Positions 30,359 to 40,185 of a DNA stretch of 64,000 bases are shown here, piece after piece. The stretch spans positions 388,896-452,895 of the forward strand of contig NZ_RBZM01000001.1 in the NCBI RefSeq assembly GCF_003628305.1. The letters run 5' to 3'. The stretch comes from Cohnella endophytica (GTDB lineage Bacteria > Bacillota > Bacilli > Paenibacillales > Paenibacillaceae). A program made the position numbers and the translations under genes. The notes beneath the pieces are model-generated. The model did no database searches. It saw only the letters and a list, made by a program, of their open reading frames with translations, and was not told where the DNA came from. The first letter of the stretch is position 1. The number at the start of each line of letters is the position of its first letter.

Positions 30359-33271
30359 ATGACAATGACCGCAACCAGCCAAAATGGGTACATCCTATCG
30401 TTAAACGGAACTTGGAAGCTGCTCGTTGACCGCGAGAATAAAGGGATCGAGGAACGATGGTTTGAAAGCATCCGTTCCGAGGCTCAGCCTGCTCCCGTGC
30501 CCGGAGTCATTCAACAAATCTTTCCCGGATACCATGGAGTGGCATGGTATTGGCGTTCTTTCCATGACGGTTGCGCTCATTTCCCCGGAGATCGTTCGAT
30601 TGTCCGTTTCGGCGCGGTGGATTACCTGGCCGACGTTTGGATCAACGGTCAACATGCCGGTTCATTCGAAGGCGGGGAAACCCCCTTCGAGTTCGATATT
30701 ACGGATTTATTGGTTGCCGAAGGCGAGAACTTACTAGCTGTTCGCGTACTGAATCCGACCAATGAGCCGATTGACGGCATCGTTCTGGGCCAGGTTCCGC
30801 ATCGGAACAAAAACGAGGTCCCATCTGCCGGCGGGGACTTCAATCATGGCGGGATTAAAGAGCACGTGGATTTGAGGAAAGTACCTGCCGTTTATTTGAC
30901 GGACGTTTTCGTTCAACCTGAAATGAATTCGGGCATTGTAAGGATCACGGCTGCGGTACGCAATTGCCTGGGCGCAGTAACCGAAGGCGTTTTGCATTAT
31001 TCTGTCACGCGAACGAATGGATCCGGAGACGTGATCCAAGCCGAGCGCGATATCGTGAATGTGGTCAAAGGCGAGTCCGTTCATGAATGGACCTTGACGA
31101 TCCCGAATCCGCGATTATGGCGACTGGAAGATCCTTATCTTTATCAAGCGACGATCGAAATCCATACGGCCGGTCAACGGCCGCATAGGCAATCCGTGCG
31201 TTTCGGGTTCAAAGATTTTCGGATCATGGACGGTTTCTTTTATTTAAACGGCAAACGAATCTTCTTAAAAAGCACGCACACGGCCAATGCGACGCCCGTT
31301 ACGATGAATGTGCCGTCAGCCTCCGATCATGTCCGGAAGGATATGCTGTATTTGAAAGCAGCCGGATTTAATGCGGTTCGGTTTATTGCAGGCGTCGCTT
31401 CGCCAGAACAGCTCGATCTTTGCGATGAGATCGGCTTGTTGGTCTTTCAAGAGACGATGGCAAACTGGTGTTTGAATTTTACGAGCGATCCTAAATATCC
31501 GAATCTTCCTTATTCCGAGGAAGTCGGGAAACGTTATGACCACAGCAACATCGAAATGATCAAACGCGACCGTAATCACCCGTGCATCGCTGCATGGAGT
31601 TTATTGAATGAAACATACGACGGTCCCGTCTTCGAGAGGGCCGTTGCCTTTCTACCTATTCTGCGTCGTTACGATGCATCCCGATTAGTGCTTCTCAACA
31701 GCGGTCGCTTTGATTTTCGGTTTAGCATCGGCTCGGCCAGCAATCCCGGCGGCGAAGCATGGGAGTATTGTTGGGGGATCGAAGCTCCCGACGCGCCGAC
31801 GCTTAAGTTCGATCGTCCTTCCGCCGATGGCTGCGGCGAATTTCATTTTTATCCGCCAACGCCTCATTCCACCGAAACGAAAAACTTTCTTCGCACTATG
31901 GGGAATGGCACCAAACCGATTTTTTTATCGGAATACGGAATCGGCAGCCTATTCCATGTCATAAATGAGTGGAGGCACTTCGAGCAAGCGGGAGCTCGGA
32001 GCGACTTGGAGGATGCTTCTTGGGTGCAAGAACAAAGCGAGGCCTTGTATGCGGATTGGAAACGGCTCGGTCTGGAAGACTCGTATCCGTTTCCGGAAGA
32101 CATGCTGCGCGACAGCCAACGGCTGAACGCTCGCCAACGTACGTTCGGATTTGATTTGATTCGCTCTAATCCCCGCCTATGCGGATACAATTTAACGGGC
32201 ATGCTCGATCACGGCATGTGCGGCGAAGGCATGTGGACCTTGTGGCGCGAATGGAAGCCGACGATGTTCGATGCGGTAAGCGACGGGTTTGCCCCTCTCC
32301 GATGGTGCTTGTTCGTGGACTCCATGCATGGTTATTGCGGCCGAGAGATTACGATAGAAGCCGTTCTGGCTACGGAGGATGTCTTAGCGCCGGGGGAATA
32401 TCCCGCTCGTTTCAAAGTATACGGACCGACGGGCACGGTTTGGGAGAAAGCAGTTTCGTTTACGATTCCGGAGAGCATGCCCTTTGCGGTCCCCGTGATC
32501 AAAGAGACATTCCGAATCCAAGGTCCGCAAGGAAGCTATACGTTTGCGGCTAATTTAGAACGAGGCGGCGCTCCTTCAGGGGGCGCGTTGAAATTCCATA
32601 TCGCCGATTCGAATGCTTATCCTTCCTGCAAGGGACAAGTAACGGTTTGGGGAATTGATCAGCCTGTAGAGGAATGGCTAGTCGAACGCGGGTTGAATTG
32701 CGTACCGCTTCAAGCGGGAAAAGGGTTGAAGAAAGAAATCATCGTTGTCGGAAATCCGGCCGACTCCTCGAATGAAGAGAAATGGAAGCTGCTTAAGAAA
32801 CGCATGAGGAATGGAGCGACCGTCCTTTTTGTAAGCCCGATGATTTTTATTGACAATGAAACGGCAATCGATTGGTTGCCTCTGACGAACAAAGGCGCGT
32901 GCAAAAGCATCAAGGAATCGATCTATCATAAGGAATGCGTCGCGAATCGGCATGCCGTATTCGAAGGCCTTCAAGGGCCTGGCATTCTCGACATGGACTA
33001 TTATGGTCAGGTTATTTCGCATGAAGTGTTCCTCGGGCAAGATACGCCCTATGAAACCATCTGCGCCGGGTTCAACACCGGACATTATCGGATCCCTCGC
33101 GGTTATGGATCAAGTCTGTTAATTGCTCACTATAAGACCGAAGAGGGCCGTTTTTTCTTAAATGCAATGAACATTCTTGAGCAAATAGATCGCAATCCGG
33201 CAGCCGACCGGTTGCTTCTCAATTTGATCCGGTATGCGCAAGCAACCATTACCGAATCCGTCGAAGGATAG
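30359..33271 (+). CDS. GH2-family beta-glycosidase
   Basis: 970 residues. N-terminal jelly-roll (LNGTWKLLVD, then VWINGQHAGSFEGGETPFEFDIT), an immunoglobulin-like domain, the TIM barrel with acid/base Glu in SLLNETYDG and nucleophile Glu in FLSEYGIGS, then about 350 extra residues with a glutamine-amidotransferase-like segment (EIIVVGNPADSS). Could be a beta-galactosidase, beta-glucuronidase or beta-mannosidase; the sequence does not decide. No signal peptide. The ribosome binding site AGGAGG overlaps the stop of the rhamnosidase gene, so the two are in one transcript. Confidence 0.85.
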   Translation: MTMTATSQNGYILSLNGTWKLLVDRENKGIEERWFESIRSEAQPAPVPGVIQQIFPGYHGVAWYWRSFHDGCAHFPGDRSIVRFGAVDYLADVWINGQHAGSFEGGETPFEFDITDLLVAEGENLLAVRVLNPTNEPIDGIVLGQVPHRNKNEVPSAGGDFNHGGIKEHVDLRKVPAVYLTDVFVQPEMNSGIVRITAAVRNCLGAVTEGVLHYSVTRTNGSGDVIQAERDIVNVVKGESVHEWTLTIPNPRLWRLEDPYLYQATIEIHTAGQRPHRQSVRFGFKDFRIMDGFFYLNGKRIFLKSTHTANATPVTMNVPSASDHVRKDMLYLKAAGFNAVRFIAGVASPEQLDLCDEIGLLVFQETMANWCLNFTSDPKYPNLPYSEEVGKRYDHSNIEMIKRDRNHPCIAAWSLLNETYDGPVFERAVAFLPILRRYDASRLVLLNSGRFDFRFSIGSASNPGGEAWEYCWGIEAPDAPTLKFDRPSADGCGEFHFYPPTPHSTETKNFLRTMGNGTKPIFLSEYGIGSLFHVINEWRHFEQAGARSDLEDASWVQEQSEALYADWKRLGLEDSYPFPEDMLRDSQRLNARQRTFGFDLIRSNPRLCGYNLTGMLDHGMCGEGMWTLWREWKPTMFDAVSDGFAPLRWCLFVDSMHGYCGREITIEAVLATEDVLAPGEYPARFKVYGPTGTVWEKAVSFTIPESMPFAVPVIKETFRIQGPQGSYTFAANLERGGAPSGGALKFHIADSNAYPSCKGQVTVWGIDQPVEEWLVERGLNCVPLQAGKGLKKEIIVVGNPADSSNEEKWKLLKKRMRNGATVLFVSPMIFIDNETAIDWLPLTNKGACKSIKESIYHKECVANRHAVFEGLQGPGILDMDYYGQVISHEVFLGQDTPYETICAGFNTGHYRIPRGYGSSLLIAHYKTEEGRFFLNAMNILEQIDRNPAADRLLLNLIRYAQATITESVEG

Positions 33272-33288
33272 CCAGAGGGGAGAGGTGC

Positions 33289-34689
33289 ATGATGATCGGG
33301 GAAGCCATAAGACAATACGAGGAAGAAATCGTTGAGCAACTTCGACGATTGATCCGAATTCGGTCCGTGAGTTCCGATCCGGCTCCCGGACAACCGTTCG
33401 GTAGAGGAGTGGACGAAGCTCTCCGCTATATGTTGGATTTAGGAAGCTCGATGGGGTTTAAGGTGAGGAACGTGGACGGATATGCCGGACATGTCGAGTA
33501 TGGGGACGGCGATGAGCTAGCGGCTATCGTTGTTCACTTGGACACGGTCCCGGAAGGAGAGGGCTGGAGCTCGCCGCCGTTCGCCGCTGATGTCAGAGAC
33601 GGCATCATCTACGGCCGAGGCGCTAGCGACAACAAAGGACCCGCGGTCGTTGCGTTATACGCACTTAAGGCGCTGAAGGATCTCGGCATTCAACCGGATC
33701 GTAAGCTACGGGTTATCTTCGGCACAAACGAAGAAACCGGAATGACCGATCTCGATTATTACTTCGAACGGGAACGGATTCCCGATTATGCATTTACTCC
33801 GGATGCGGGTTACCCGATCGTGAATGCGGAGAAAGGGAGCTACGATTTGCGATTGACAAGCGCAAGAGGTGAACATTTTGGCGGTGAGCCTTCTAGGGCA
33901 TTCGATATCGTATCGTTCGAAGGCGGCTCTGCACCGAATGTCGTGCCGGAGCAATGTATAGTCCGACTTAAGCCGGGCGAGCCCATCGAGCGTCAAGCTT
34001 CCCTAATCGGTCAAAAGCTGGAATCGCATCCCTACATCTCGGTCGGATCGCTGGAGGGTCCGATTCTCGAATTGAAAGCCTTAGGATTTAGCGCCCATGG
34101 AGCCACGCCTAACGAAGGCGTAAATGCGATTTCACGCATGATTGCTTTTCTGGCGGATTTGCTCGGGGAATTTCCGGAGAGCGAAAGTCTCCTCCGATTC
34201 CTTAACGAAGCGATAGGATTCGAGACGACGGGGGAGTCGCTCGGTGTCGCGTGCCAACACCCCGTTCACGGGCAATTAACAGTGAACCTAGCGCAAATCG
34301 CGATCAATGATAAGACGTTGGAAGCCGTAATCAACATCCGATACCCGGTGGTAGCTCGGGGAGAAGACGTTCTGAGTGACATTAGTAAGAAGGCTGGGCT
34401 ATATCAGGTCGGAGTCGAAGTGATAAAGCATCTCCCCTCTGTCCTTGTCGATCCCGGCGATCCTTTGATAGCCAAGCTTGGCAGAGCCTACGAGGCGGTG
34501 ACGGGAGAACCCGCACGGCTGCTCTCGATTAGCGGCGGTACGTACGCAAAGAAGTTGCGCAATCGCGGCGTTGCTTTCGGAGCGGGTGTCGGAGGCCGGG
34601 CGCACCAGTCGGATGAATTCGCTCCGATCGCCGATCTGATGGATCACGGAGTCATCTGTTTGCAGGCAATCTATGAGCTATCCTTATAG
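33289..34689 (+). CDS. M20-family metallopeptidase (PepV/dipeptidase type)
   Basis: 466 residues. Metal and catalytic residues of the M20 fold are present: His83 and Asp85 (VVHLDTVPEG), Asp114 (GRGASDNKG), the Glu148-Glu149 pair (TNEETG) and the late His in GGRAHQSDEF. A lid/dimerisation domain interrupts the catalytic domain in the usual place. PepV-type enzymes hydrolyse dipeptides or other small N-acyl amides. Finding it between glycosidase genes is odd and suggests the substrate carries an amide-linked group. Tandem ATG starts at 33289 and 33292 after GAGGGGAGAGG. Confidence 0.9.
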   Translation: MMIGEAIRQYEEEIVEQLRRLIRIRSVSSDPAPGQPFGRGVDEALRYMLDLGSSMGFKVRNVDGYAGHVEYGDGDELAAIVVHLDTVPEGEGWSSPPFAADVRDGIIYGRGASDNKGPAVVALYALKALKDLGIQPDRKLRVIFGTNEETGMTDLDYYFERERIPDYAFTPDAGYPIVNAEKGSYDLRLTSARGEHFGGEPSRAFDIVSFEGGSAPNVVPEQCIVRLKPGEPIERQASLIGQKLESHPYISVGSLEGPILELKALGFSAHGATPNEGVNAISRMIAFLADLLGEFPESESLLRFLNEAIGFETTGESLGVACQHPVHGQLTVNLAQIAINDKTLEAVINIRYPVVARGEDVLSDISKKAGLYQVGVEVIKHLPSVLVDPGDPLIAKLGRAYEAVTGEPARLLSISGGTYAKKLRNRGVAFGAGVGGRAHQSDEFAPIADLMDHGVICLQAIYELSL

Positions 34690-34760
34690 CGATTATGGCT
34701 ACATTTATTTCGATGCCGGATTTACTGCCGGCGCTATCAAAGGATGAGGAGGGAACTTTC

Positions 34761-37121
34761 ATGACATTTACCCATCATAATGAACCCAATTGGTCGCAAG
34801 TTTCAGGACGGTATCCCAGAACCCGTTCCAAAAGAGTTTATATTCATCCGCCTTTGGTAGACTCGTTGGTAGAAGTCAGACCGGATCTAACGTTGATACT
34901 CAAGGATGCTCTGGGACGGAATGGACAACTTCGAAGAGGGCACGGCTTTTTTCTCAGCACGCAGGCGGGAGGGAATCCGCAATTTTTCGATTTTCGCAAG
35001 GTGGAGCAAGCGTACTTGTCGCCTAAGGAGCCGATCTTATTCTCGTCGTTGGCGCAATCCGGCTTTAACCATCGATTGACGAGCTTGACCGTGAAAGAGC
35101 CGGATGGCGGCTCGCGGGTGCATCTCTATCTATCGATAACCAATTCGCATCCGAGTCTCTCCAGATCGGCGGATTGGTATTTCGCGAGCGTCGAAGATAA
35201 ACATGAAAACTTCTATGTAGATATCAATGAGGATTACGTCCCTTATGACCAAGTCGTTGCGCCTTGGCTGAACGGGATGGAGCTCGAGCATCGGGCAATC
35301 GATTCCTTAAACGGGCTCCTTCTCGATCAGCGGGGCGTTGTCATCCTCCGGTACGACGCGGCGCCTAGTACGAGAGCGGAATATGCGGCACGAGCCGGCG
35401 AATTCGCCAATATTCTTAAATTTAATATGGAGCTTGCTCCGGGAGAGACCAAGAAAATCCATATCGAAATTTTCGATACGTTTACCGGAAGAACGAACGA
35501 GCTTGCTTCCATTTGGAATGAATCCTATTTAGATGAAGCAACGGCAATCGATCAATGCAGGCTTATCTGGAACCAGGCGCTTACGGGGAAAGCAAGCATT
35601 CAAGTGCCGGAATCGATTATTCAGGCTATTTTCGATACGGCCCAAACCAACTCTTTGCAGCTGATCGCAGAAAGAGCGGATGGATCCGCATTACCCGGAC
35701 AAGGCGGTTTTAACGAATATACGGTTGTGTATTCCTGGGAAGTATCCGCTTATTTGAAAATGCTGAACCGTCTTGGTTATGGGGATGTGGTCAAAAAAAC
35801 ATTGCAATATTTTTTAAGCACGCAGGTCGGCAGCAAGGGTCCTGACGGGGATATTCTATCTCCTAAGGGATCGTTTCGCGCGCATATTTTCTGGATGTGC
35901 GAGACGGGATCCGTGTTAGGGCTGCTAGCGGATTATTATTTGACGACGAAGGATAAAATGTGGTTCGGTGAGCATCTGCCGGCGATTCTTCAAGCATGCG
36001 AATGGATCGAAAGAGAACGCGGCGCGACCAAAATGGTCCATGATGACGGCACGAAAGCGGCGCACTACGGCCTGTTGCCGAAAGGACGAGTTCACGATTG
36101 GCCGGATAAAGGTCATTTCTTCTTCTCGGACGCTCATACGTGGCAAGGCTTGCATATGATGGCTCTCGCATTGAAGGATTGGGGTCATCCGGACGGTGCG
36201 AAATACGCGGCGGAAGCGCAGGATTATCGGGAGTGTTTGGAAGCGGCGGTTCGACGGGCCACCTATTCGCATCCCCCCGACGAGCATATCCGCTGGATTT
36301 CCAATGAAGTGTATACCAAACCAGGGGTAAAGAAAGGCGTTTATGCGATCGATGGACCAGCTTGTCTTCTGGACACGGGGCTCCTGAGAGCCGAAGATTC
36401 GATCATCCCGGAAATCGAGTATTATTTGCGTAACTATCATTCCATGGGCGACTTGTTCGCGGTGAAATTGCCTGAAATGGAAGATGAACAGCTCGGGAAG
36501 CTTCAGGAGCAATATGCGGGTTCGGCGGTCGATTTATTCTACGTAAACCAAGCGGAGCGGATCTGGCATCGGGTGTGGTGCTTGCGCGGAGAACGGGAGA
36601 AGGCGTTGCGCTATTTTTATTCGACCATGGCGTTTTCGACTACGCTGGACACCTTTAACGTCCACGAACGCTATTGTCCGCAGCTGCAGTGGCTTTCGCC
36701 CTGGCAGCCTAATGGAAGCGGAAACGGCCGCGTCATGGAAATGATTATGAATTCACTTTACCTTTTAGAGGATCGTACGCTTAAGCTGCTGCCTTGTGCG
36801 CCGGCCGAATGGCTTGAGATTGGGAAGCGGATCGAAGTGAACCGGGTAGGGACCTACCTAGGAGAGCTTTCTTTTTTAGTGACAAGAAGCTCGCTCCATA
36901 CAGTGCACGTTGAGATTCAACTACCGAAGGGGATCGAAGCTGTAGATGTTACAATCATCTTGAAGGGCGGCTACGAAATCCGAAAGGTTCAAATGCTGGA
37001 TGGCGAAGGTCAAGATACGGAATGGAATGGGACCTTCAGCGGCGATAAGCTGTACCTTTCGAATCCGCAACTGGAAGTAAAATTGATCGCGTGGTTGTCA
37101 GAAGAAAAGGGGATGGCTTAG
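34761..37121 (+). CDS. Six-hairpin (alpha/alpha)6-barrel glycosidase, family not assigned
   Basis: 786 residues: an N-terminal beta-supersandwich (to about 290), a helical barrel (about 300-690; stretches such as QAIFDTAQTNSLQLIAER, FIWMCET-like RAHIFWMCETGS, and AIDGPACLLDTG) and a C-terminal beta domain. This architecture occurs in GH15/63/65/78/94/95-type enzymes; I could not place it in one. Candidate acids are the Glu in FNEYTVVYSWE and the Glu in MCETGS. ATG 34761 has GAGGAGGG 7 bases upstream; a longer in-frame start at 34695 has none. It is followed directly by the SGNH gene. Confidence 0.6.
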   Translation: MTFTHHNEPNWSQVSGRYPRTRSKRVYIHPPLVDSLVEVRPDLTLILKDALGRNGQLRRGHGFFLSTQAGGNPQFFDFRKVEQAYLSPKEPILFSSLAQSGFNHRLTSLTVKEPDGGSRVHLYLSITNSHPSLSRSADWYFASVEDKHENFYVDINEDYVPYDQVVAPWLNGMELEHRAIDSLNGLLLDQRGVVILRYDAAPSTRAEYAARAGEFANILKFNMELAPGETKKIHIEIFDTFTGRTNELASIWNESYLDEATAIDQCRLIWNQALTGKASIQVPESIIQAIFDTAQTNSLQLIAERADGSALPGQGGFNEYTVVYSWEVSAYLKMLNRLGYGDVVKKTLQYFLSTQVGSKGPDGDILSPKGSFRAHIFWMCETGSVLGLLADYYLTTKDKMWFGEHLPAILQACEWIERERGATKMVHDDGTKAAHYGLLPKGRVHDWPDKGHFFFSDAHTWQGLHMMALALKDWGHPDGAKYAAEAQDYRECLEAAVRRATYSHPPDEHIRWISNEVYTKPGVKKGVYAIDGPACLLDTGLLRAEDSIIPEIEYYLRNYHSMGDLFAVKLPEMEDEQLGKLQEQYAGSAVDLFYVNQAERIWHRVWCLRGEREKALRYFYSTMAFSTTLDTFNVHERYCPQLQWLSPWQPNGSGNGRVMEMIMNSLYLLEDRTLKLLPCAPAEWLEIGKRIEVNRVGTYLGELSFLVTRSSLHTVHVEIQLPKGIEAVDVTIILKGGYEIRKVQMLDGEGQDTEWNGTFSGDKLYLSNPQLEVKLIAWLSEEKGMA

Positions 37122-38177
37122 TTGGAACAACAACCCGTTAATGAAATAGAAGAACTGAAGTGGCTGTCACCCGATGAGCCTCCTTTTCAGATCGCCGGAT
37201 TCGCTTGGTGGGCGAAGGAGCGCAAGTATCGCCGCCTGCCGGTCGTCGCTCCCGGCGCCATTCGCGAAATATTGGACGAGCTGGCGAACCACACGTCCGG
37301 AGGTCAGATTCGTTTTCGGACGAACGCGACGAAGCTCGCCATTCGGGTTAAGCTGTTTGCTCCTAACACCGCGGAACATATCCCCGCGACGGCCGTGAAC
37401 GGATTCGACTGTTATTTGGGAGCACCCGGGGAGCAGCAGTATTTCGGGACGACGAGATTCCCGCACGATGCCGATCATTACGAGTATGTGTTCTTCCATG
37501 ATCAGGAAGCGACGATGCGCTACGTCACGCTGAATTTTCCGTTGTTTCAGGGCGTGCACGAAGTACGGATCGGGGTGAATCCGGGAGCCGATTTGCTCGA
37601 GTTTCCGACGTATGCGTCGGATCGCAAAGTCGTTCTATACGGAACTTCGATTACGCAGGGAGGCTGCGCGTCGCGGCCGGGGATGTCGTACACGAACATT
37701 CTAAGCCGTAGATTCGATAGAGAATTTATCAATCTGGGTTTCTCGGGCAACGGTCAGGGCGATCCGGAAATCGCGACGTTCATGAGCGAGATCGACGATC
37801 CGGGCTGCATTGTGATTGACTATGACGCCAACAACCCGAATATTGATAATCTGATTCGCACGATGCCCGAGTTTTTACGCATTTTGCGAAGCCGGCATGC
37901 CGAAGTACCGATCCTTGTCCTCTCGCGGATTCCTTACGGTTACGAACACGTTCTGACTTCATCTCGACAAGACAGAATCGCCAGACGGGACTATCAAAGA
38001 GAGTTGGTCGAGGAGCTTCGTAGCCGGGGCGATCGTTTCATCGAATTCTACGACGGGGCCGTGTTGACCGGGGATCTCTGGAACGAATGCACGGTTGACG
38101 GCGTCCATCCGACCGATCTTGGTTTTATGCGGATCGCAGACCGGCTAACGCCGATACTGAAATCGATTCTGATGTAA
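37122..38177 (+). CDS. SGNH/GDSL hydrolase, probable carbohydrate acyl-esterase
   Basis: 351 residues. An N-terminal beta-sandwich (about 1-160) precedes an SGNH catalytic domain with block I YGTSITQGG (Ser nucleophile), block II NLGFSGNG (Gly), block III DYDANNPN (Asn) and block V DGVHPTD (Asp/His). The layout matches the SGNH family with a jelly-roll N domain, as in rhamnogalacturonan or xylan acetylesterases. The start is TTG immediately after the previous stop, with AAAGGGGATGG upstream, so coupling is likely. Last gene of the operon; a perfect 17-bp hairpin follows. Confidence 0.85.
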   Translation: MEQQPVNEIEELKWLSPDEPPFQIAGFAWWAKERKYRRLPVVAPGAIREILDELANHTSGGQIRFRTNATKLAIRVKLFAPNTAEHIPATAVNGFDCYLGAPGEQQYFGTTRFPHDADHYEYVFFHDQEATMRYVTLNFPLFQGVHEVRIGVNPGADLLEFPTYASDRKVVLYGTSITQGGCASRPGMSYTNILSRRFDREFINLGFSGNGQGDPEIATFMSEIDDPGCIVIDYDANNPNIDNLIRTMPEFLRILRSRHAEVPILVLSRIPYGYEHVLTSSRQDRIARRDYQRELVEELRSRGDRFIEFYDGAVLTGDLWNECTVDGVHPTDLGFMRIADRLTPILKSILM

Positions 38178-38185
38178 AAGCAAGC

Positions 38186-38221
38186 AAAAGCTGCGACCCG
38201 AAGTTTCGGGTCGCAGCTTTT
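38186..38221. terminator. Bidirectional intrinsic terminator
   Basis: AAAAGCTGCGACCCGAA (38186-38202) pairs perfectly over 17 bases with 38205-38221. A- and T-rich ends let it serve both the + operon ending at 38177 and the minus-strand gene ending at 38228. Confidence 0.93.
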
Positions 38222-38227
38222 GGACAA

Positions 38228-39175
38228 TCAGCATATTTTTTCTTTTTGCCAACGGATGGAATGGTCGAATTCCGTCATTTGAAATTCCTGATTCCCCCAA
38301 TAATACTTCAGATCAACATTGCCCCAGTCCTCATAGAGTTCATCCCATTCATACGGGCCATGGGGCTTCAAAGAAGAAGGTTCAATGACATCGCTTGCCG
38401 GTTGATATCGATAATCGCAGGAAAGCCGAATCTGACCAGGGATTTGGTTAGGCATCGATTTGTGAACGGTGTGGCAATGAAAGAAAAGCACGTCTCCGGC
38501 CTCGTAATCGGTCGTCTGCCATTCGTAATCGAGTCCGCATAAGATCGATTCCAACCCGCCGGCTCCCGGGTTGCTCGTTACGCCGAGCAGCCCGGCCTGA
38601 TGGCTTCCTTTGAGCACGGCCAAGCCGCCCAGTTTTCTCGAAACGTCGCCAAGCGGCATCCAGCATGTCCAGGTGCTGGCCGAGCCTTGGATATGAAGGA
38701 AATCCTGATGCGAGGGCGTGATTCTCGCGTCACGATGAGGAAGCATGATCCGGCCGATATTCCGCGGATGCGGAAACGGCGTTTCGTTGAATAGGGCGGT
38801 GAACATCGCCAGAGTTTCCGGAGAATGAGCCAGGGCATGAAACGATTCCAGCTTTTGAATCCGGCGATACATCTCCAAGGTGACGCCTACGCCGTTCCAT
38901 TGCAGCTCTTCCGAGGAATACCGATTGACGGCTTCGATATCGGCCATTCCTTCCATGAGCGGGTATTGCGGATTCATCACGCCGAAGCTGTCCAGAATGC
39001 TCAAGATGCCACGGCGAACTTCAAGCACGCGAGTTCGCGGGAGCAGTCCTTTGAAGAACAGAACGCCATCTTCGTTTGCTCTGGCGCGCAATTGATCAGG
39101 TTGGCTTAGAAGCGGGCTGGAGTCCGTGAAGTTGCCGGAGACGGGTTTCCGATCGTTGTCCATTGCGACATTCAT
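38228..39175 (-). CDS. PhyH-family Fe(II)/2-oxoglutarate-type dioxygenase
   Basis: 315 residues. The double-stranded beta-helix of the phytanoyl-CoA dioxygenase family is indicated by the HxD iron motif in PSHQDFLHI, the second His in HTVHKSMPN and the 2-oxoglutarate-binding Arg in QIRLSCDYR. It would hydroxylate a small organic substrate using 2-oxoglutarate and oxygen. Substrate unknown. AGGAGG lies about 11 bases before the ATG. It is divergent from an AraC regulator that probably controls it. Confidence 0.85.
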   Translation of the reverse strand: MNVAMDNDRKPVSGNFTDSSPLLSQPDQLRARANEDGVLFFKGLLPRTRVLEVRRGILSILDSFGVMNPQYPLMEGMADIEAVNRYSSEELQWNGVGVTLEMYRRIQKLESFHALAHSPETLAMFTALFNETPFPHPRNIGRIMLPHRDARITPSHQDFLHIQGSASTWTCWMPLGDVSRKLGGLAVLKGSHQAGLLGVTSNPGAGGLESILCGLDYEWQTTDYEAGDVLFFHCHTVHKSMPNQIPGQIRLSCDYRYQPASDVIEPSSLKPHGPYEWDELYEDWGNVDLKYYWGNQEFQMTEFDHSIRWQKEKIC

Positions 39176-39294
39176 TGCATGTGTTTCCTCCTCTCGTATT
39201 TGTTGTCATCATAACATCCGGATCGCCAAAATCATTTAGATGGCAGCGCACAGGTTTGTCATTTACCGGAATGGAATAGAGGGAGGGGCTCGAG

Positions 39295-40158
39295 TTGGAA
39301 GCGTTCATCAAGGCAATCGCAAACGCGCAGCCGGTCGTTCATTTCGCGAACCGGTGGGTTAGTAGTCCCGGCGAATCCTTCGGGCCGCGCATTATCGGGG
39401 ATTACCAATGGATCTACGTGAGGAGCGGTAGAGGAAACGCGCGAATCGGCGGCCAATCCTTCCGCGTGAATTCCGGATGTTTGTTCACCTACGGTCCCGG
39501 GCAGCCGCACTGGTTCTGCTCGAGCAAAGACGATCCGCTGGTGCTATATGGATTGCACTTCGGTTATACGGAACATTCCGGTTTAGACGATGTTCTGAGT
39601 ATGATTCGCAACGTGGATTGGGATAGCTTCGAAAAAATAGACCCCGTTGTCCCCGTCCAATTCCCCCCAAGGATGGAGACGGGCGCTTGGCCGCTGCCCT
39701 ACTTCGAGCGCTTGGTCGAGGAGTATCGGGGTAACCGGACGATGGGCGCTATGGTGTTAAGAGGACTGATCACCGAATTATTGGCCAAAGTCGCAAGGTG
39801 GGTCATCGATAAGCCTGCCCAGGCGATGCCGCTGGACAAACGAATCCTCCGCGTGAAAGAAATTTTGGAGAACAAAACGATGGAGAGCTATCACGCCGAT
39901 TGGTTGACGGACGGGCTGACTGTTAGCCACGATTATGTTTCCCGTTTGTTTAAGCAGATCATCGGGCTTTCTCCGCGCGATTATCATAACCAGACGAGAT
40001 TGGTCAAAGCCCAACAATTTCTCGAGGAGACGGAGCTTAGTTCCACCGCGATCGCCGAGCGAATGCAGTTCGGCAGCGTGCATCATTTTTGTAAATGGTT
40101 CAAAAAGCATACGGGCATGCAACCTGGGACATACCGCAAAAGAAGCCGCTTCCTGTAA
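39295..40158 (+). CDS. AraC-family regulator with cupin sensor domain
   Basis: 287 residues. The N-terminal cupin (GDYQWIYVRSGRG, SGCLFTYGPGQPHWF) probably binds a sugar; the C-terminal AraC double helix-turn-helix runs from about residue 190 (LTVSHDYVSRLFKQIIGLSPRDYHNQTR to FCKWFKKHTGMQPGTYRK). The start is TTG at 39295 with GAGGGAGGGG upstream; no ATG fits. The 119 bases shared with the divergent PhyH gene must hold both promoters; the best + candidate is TTGTCA at 39203-39208 with CAAAAT 18 bases on, which is weak. Confidence 0.88.
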   Translation: MEAFIKAIANAQPVVHFANRWVSSPGESFGPRIIGDYQWIYVRSGRGNARIGGQSFRVNSGCLFTYGPGQPHWFCSSKDDPLVLYGLHFGYTEHSGLDDVLSMIRNVDWDSFEKIDPVVPVQFPPRMETGAWPLPYFERLVEEYRGNRTMGAMVLRGLITELLAKVARWVIDKPAQAMPLDKRILRVKEILENKTMESYHADWLTDGLTVSHDYVSRLFKQIIGLSPRDYHNQTRLVKAQQFLEETELSSTAIAERMQFGSVHHFCKWFKKHTGMQPGTYRKRSRFL

Positions 40159-40185
40159 CACGCTAGCAGGGGAAACGCGGCGCAG

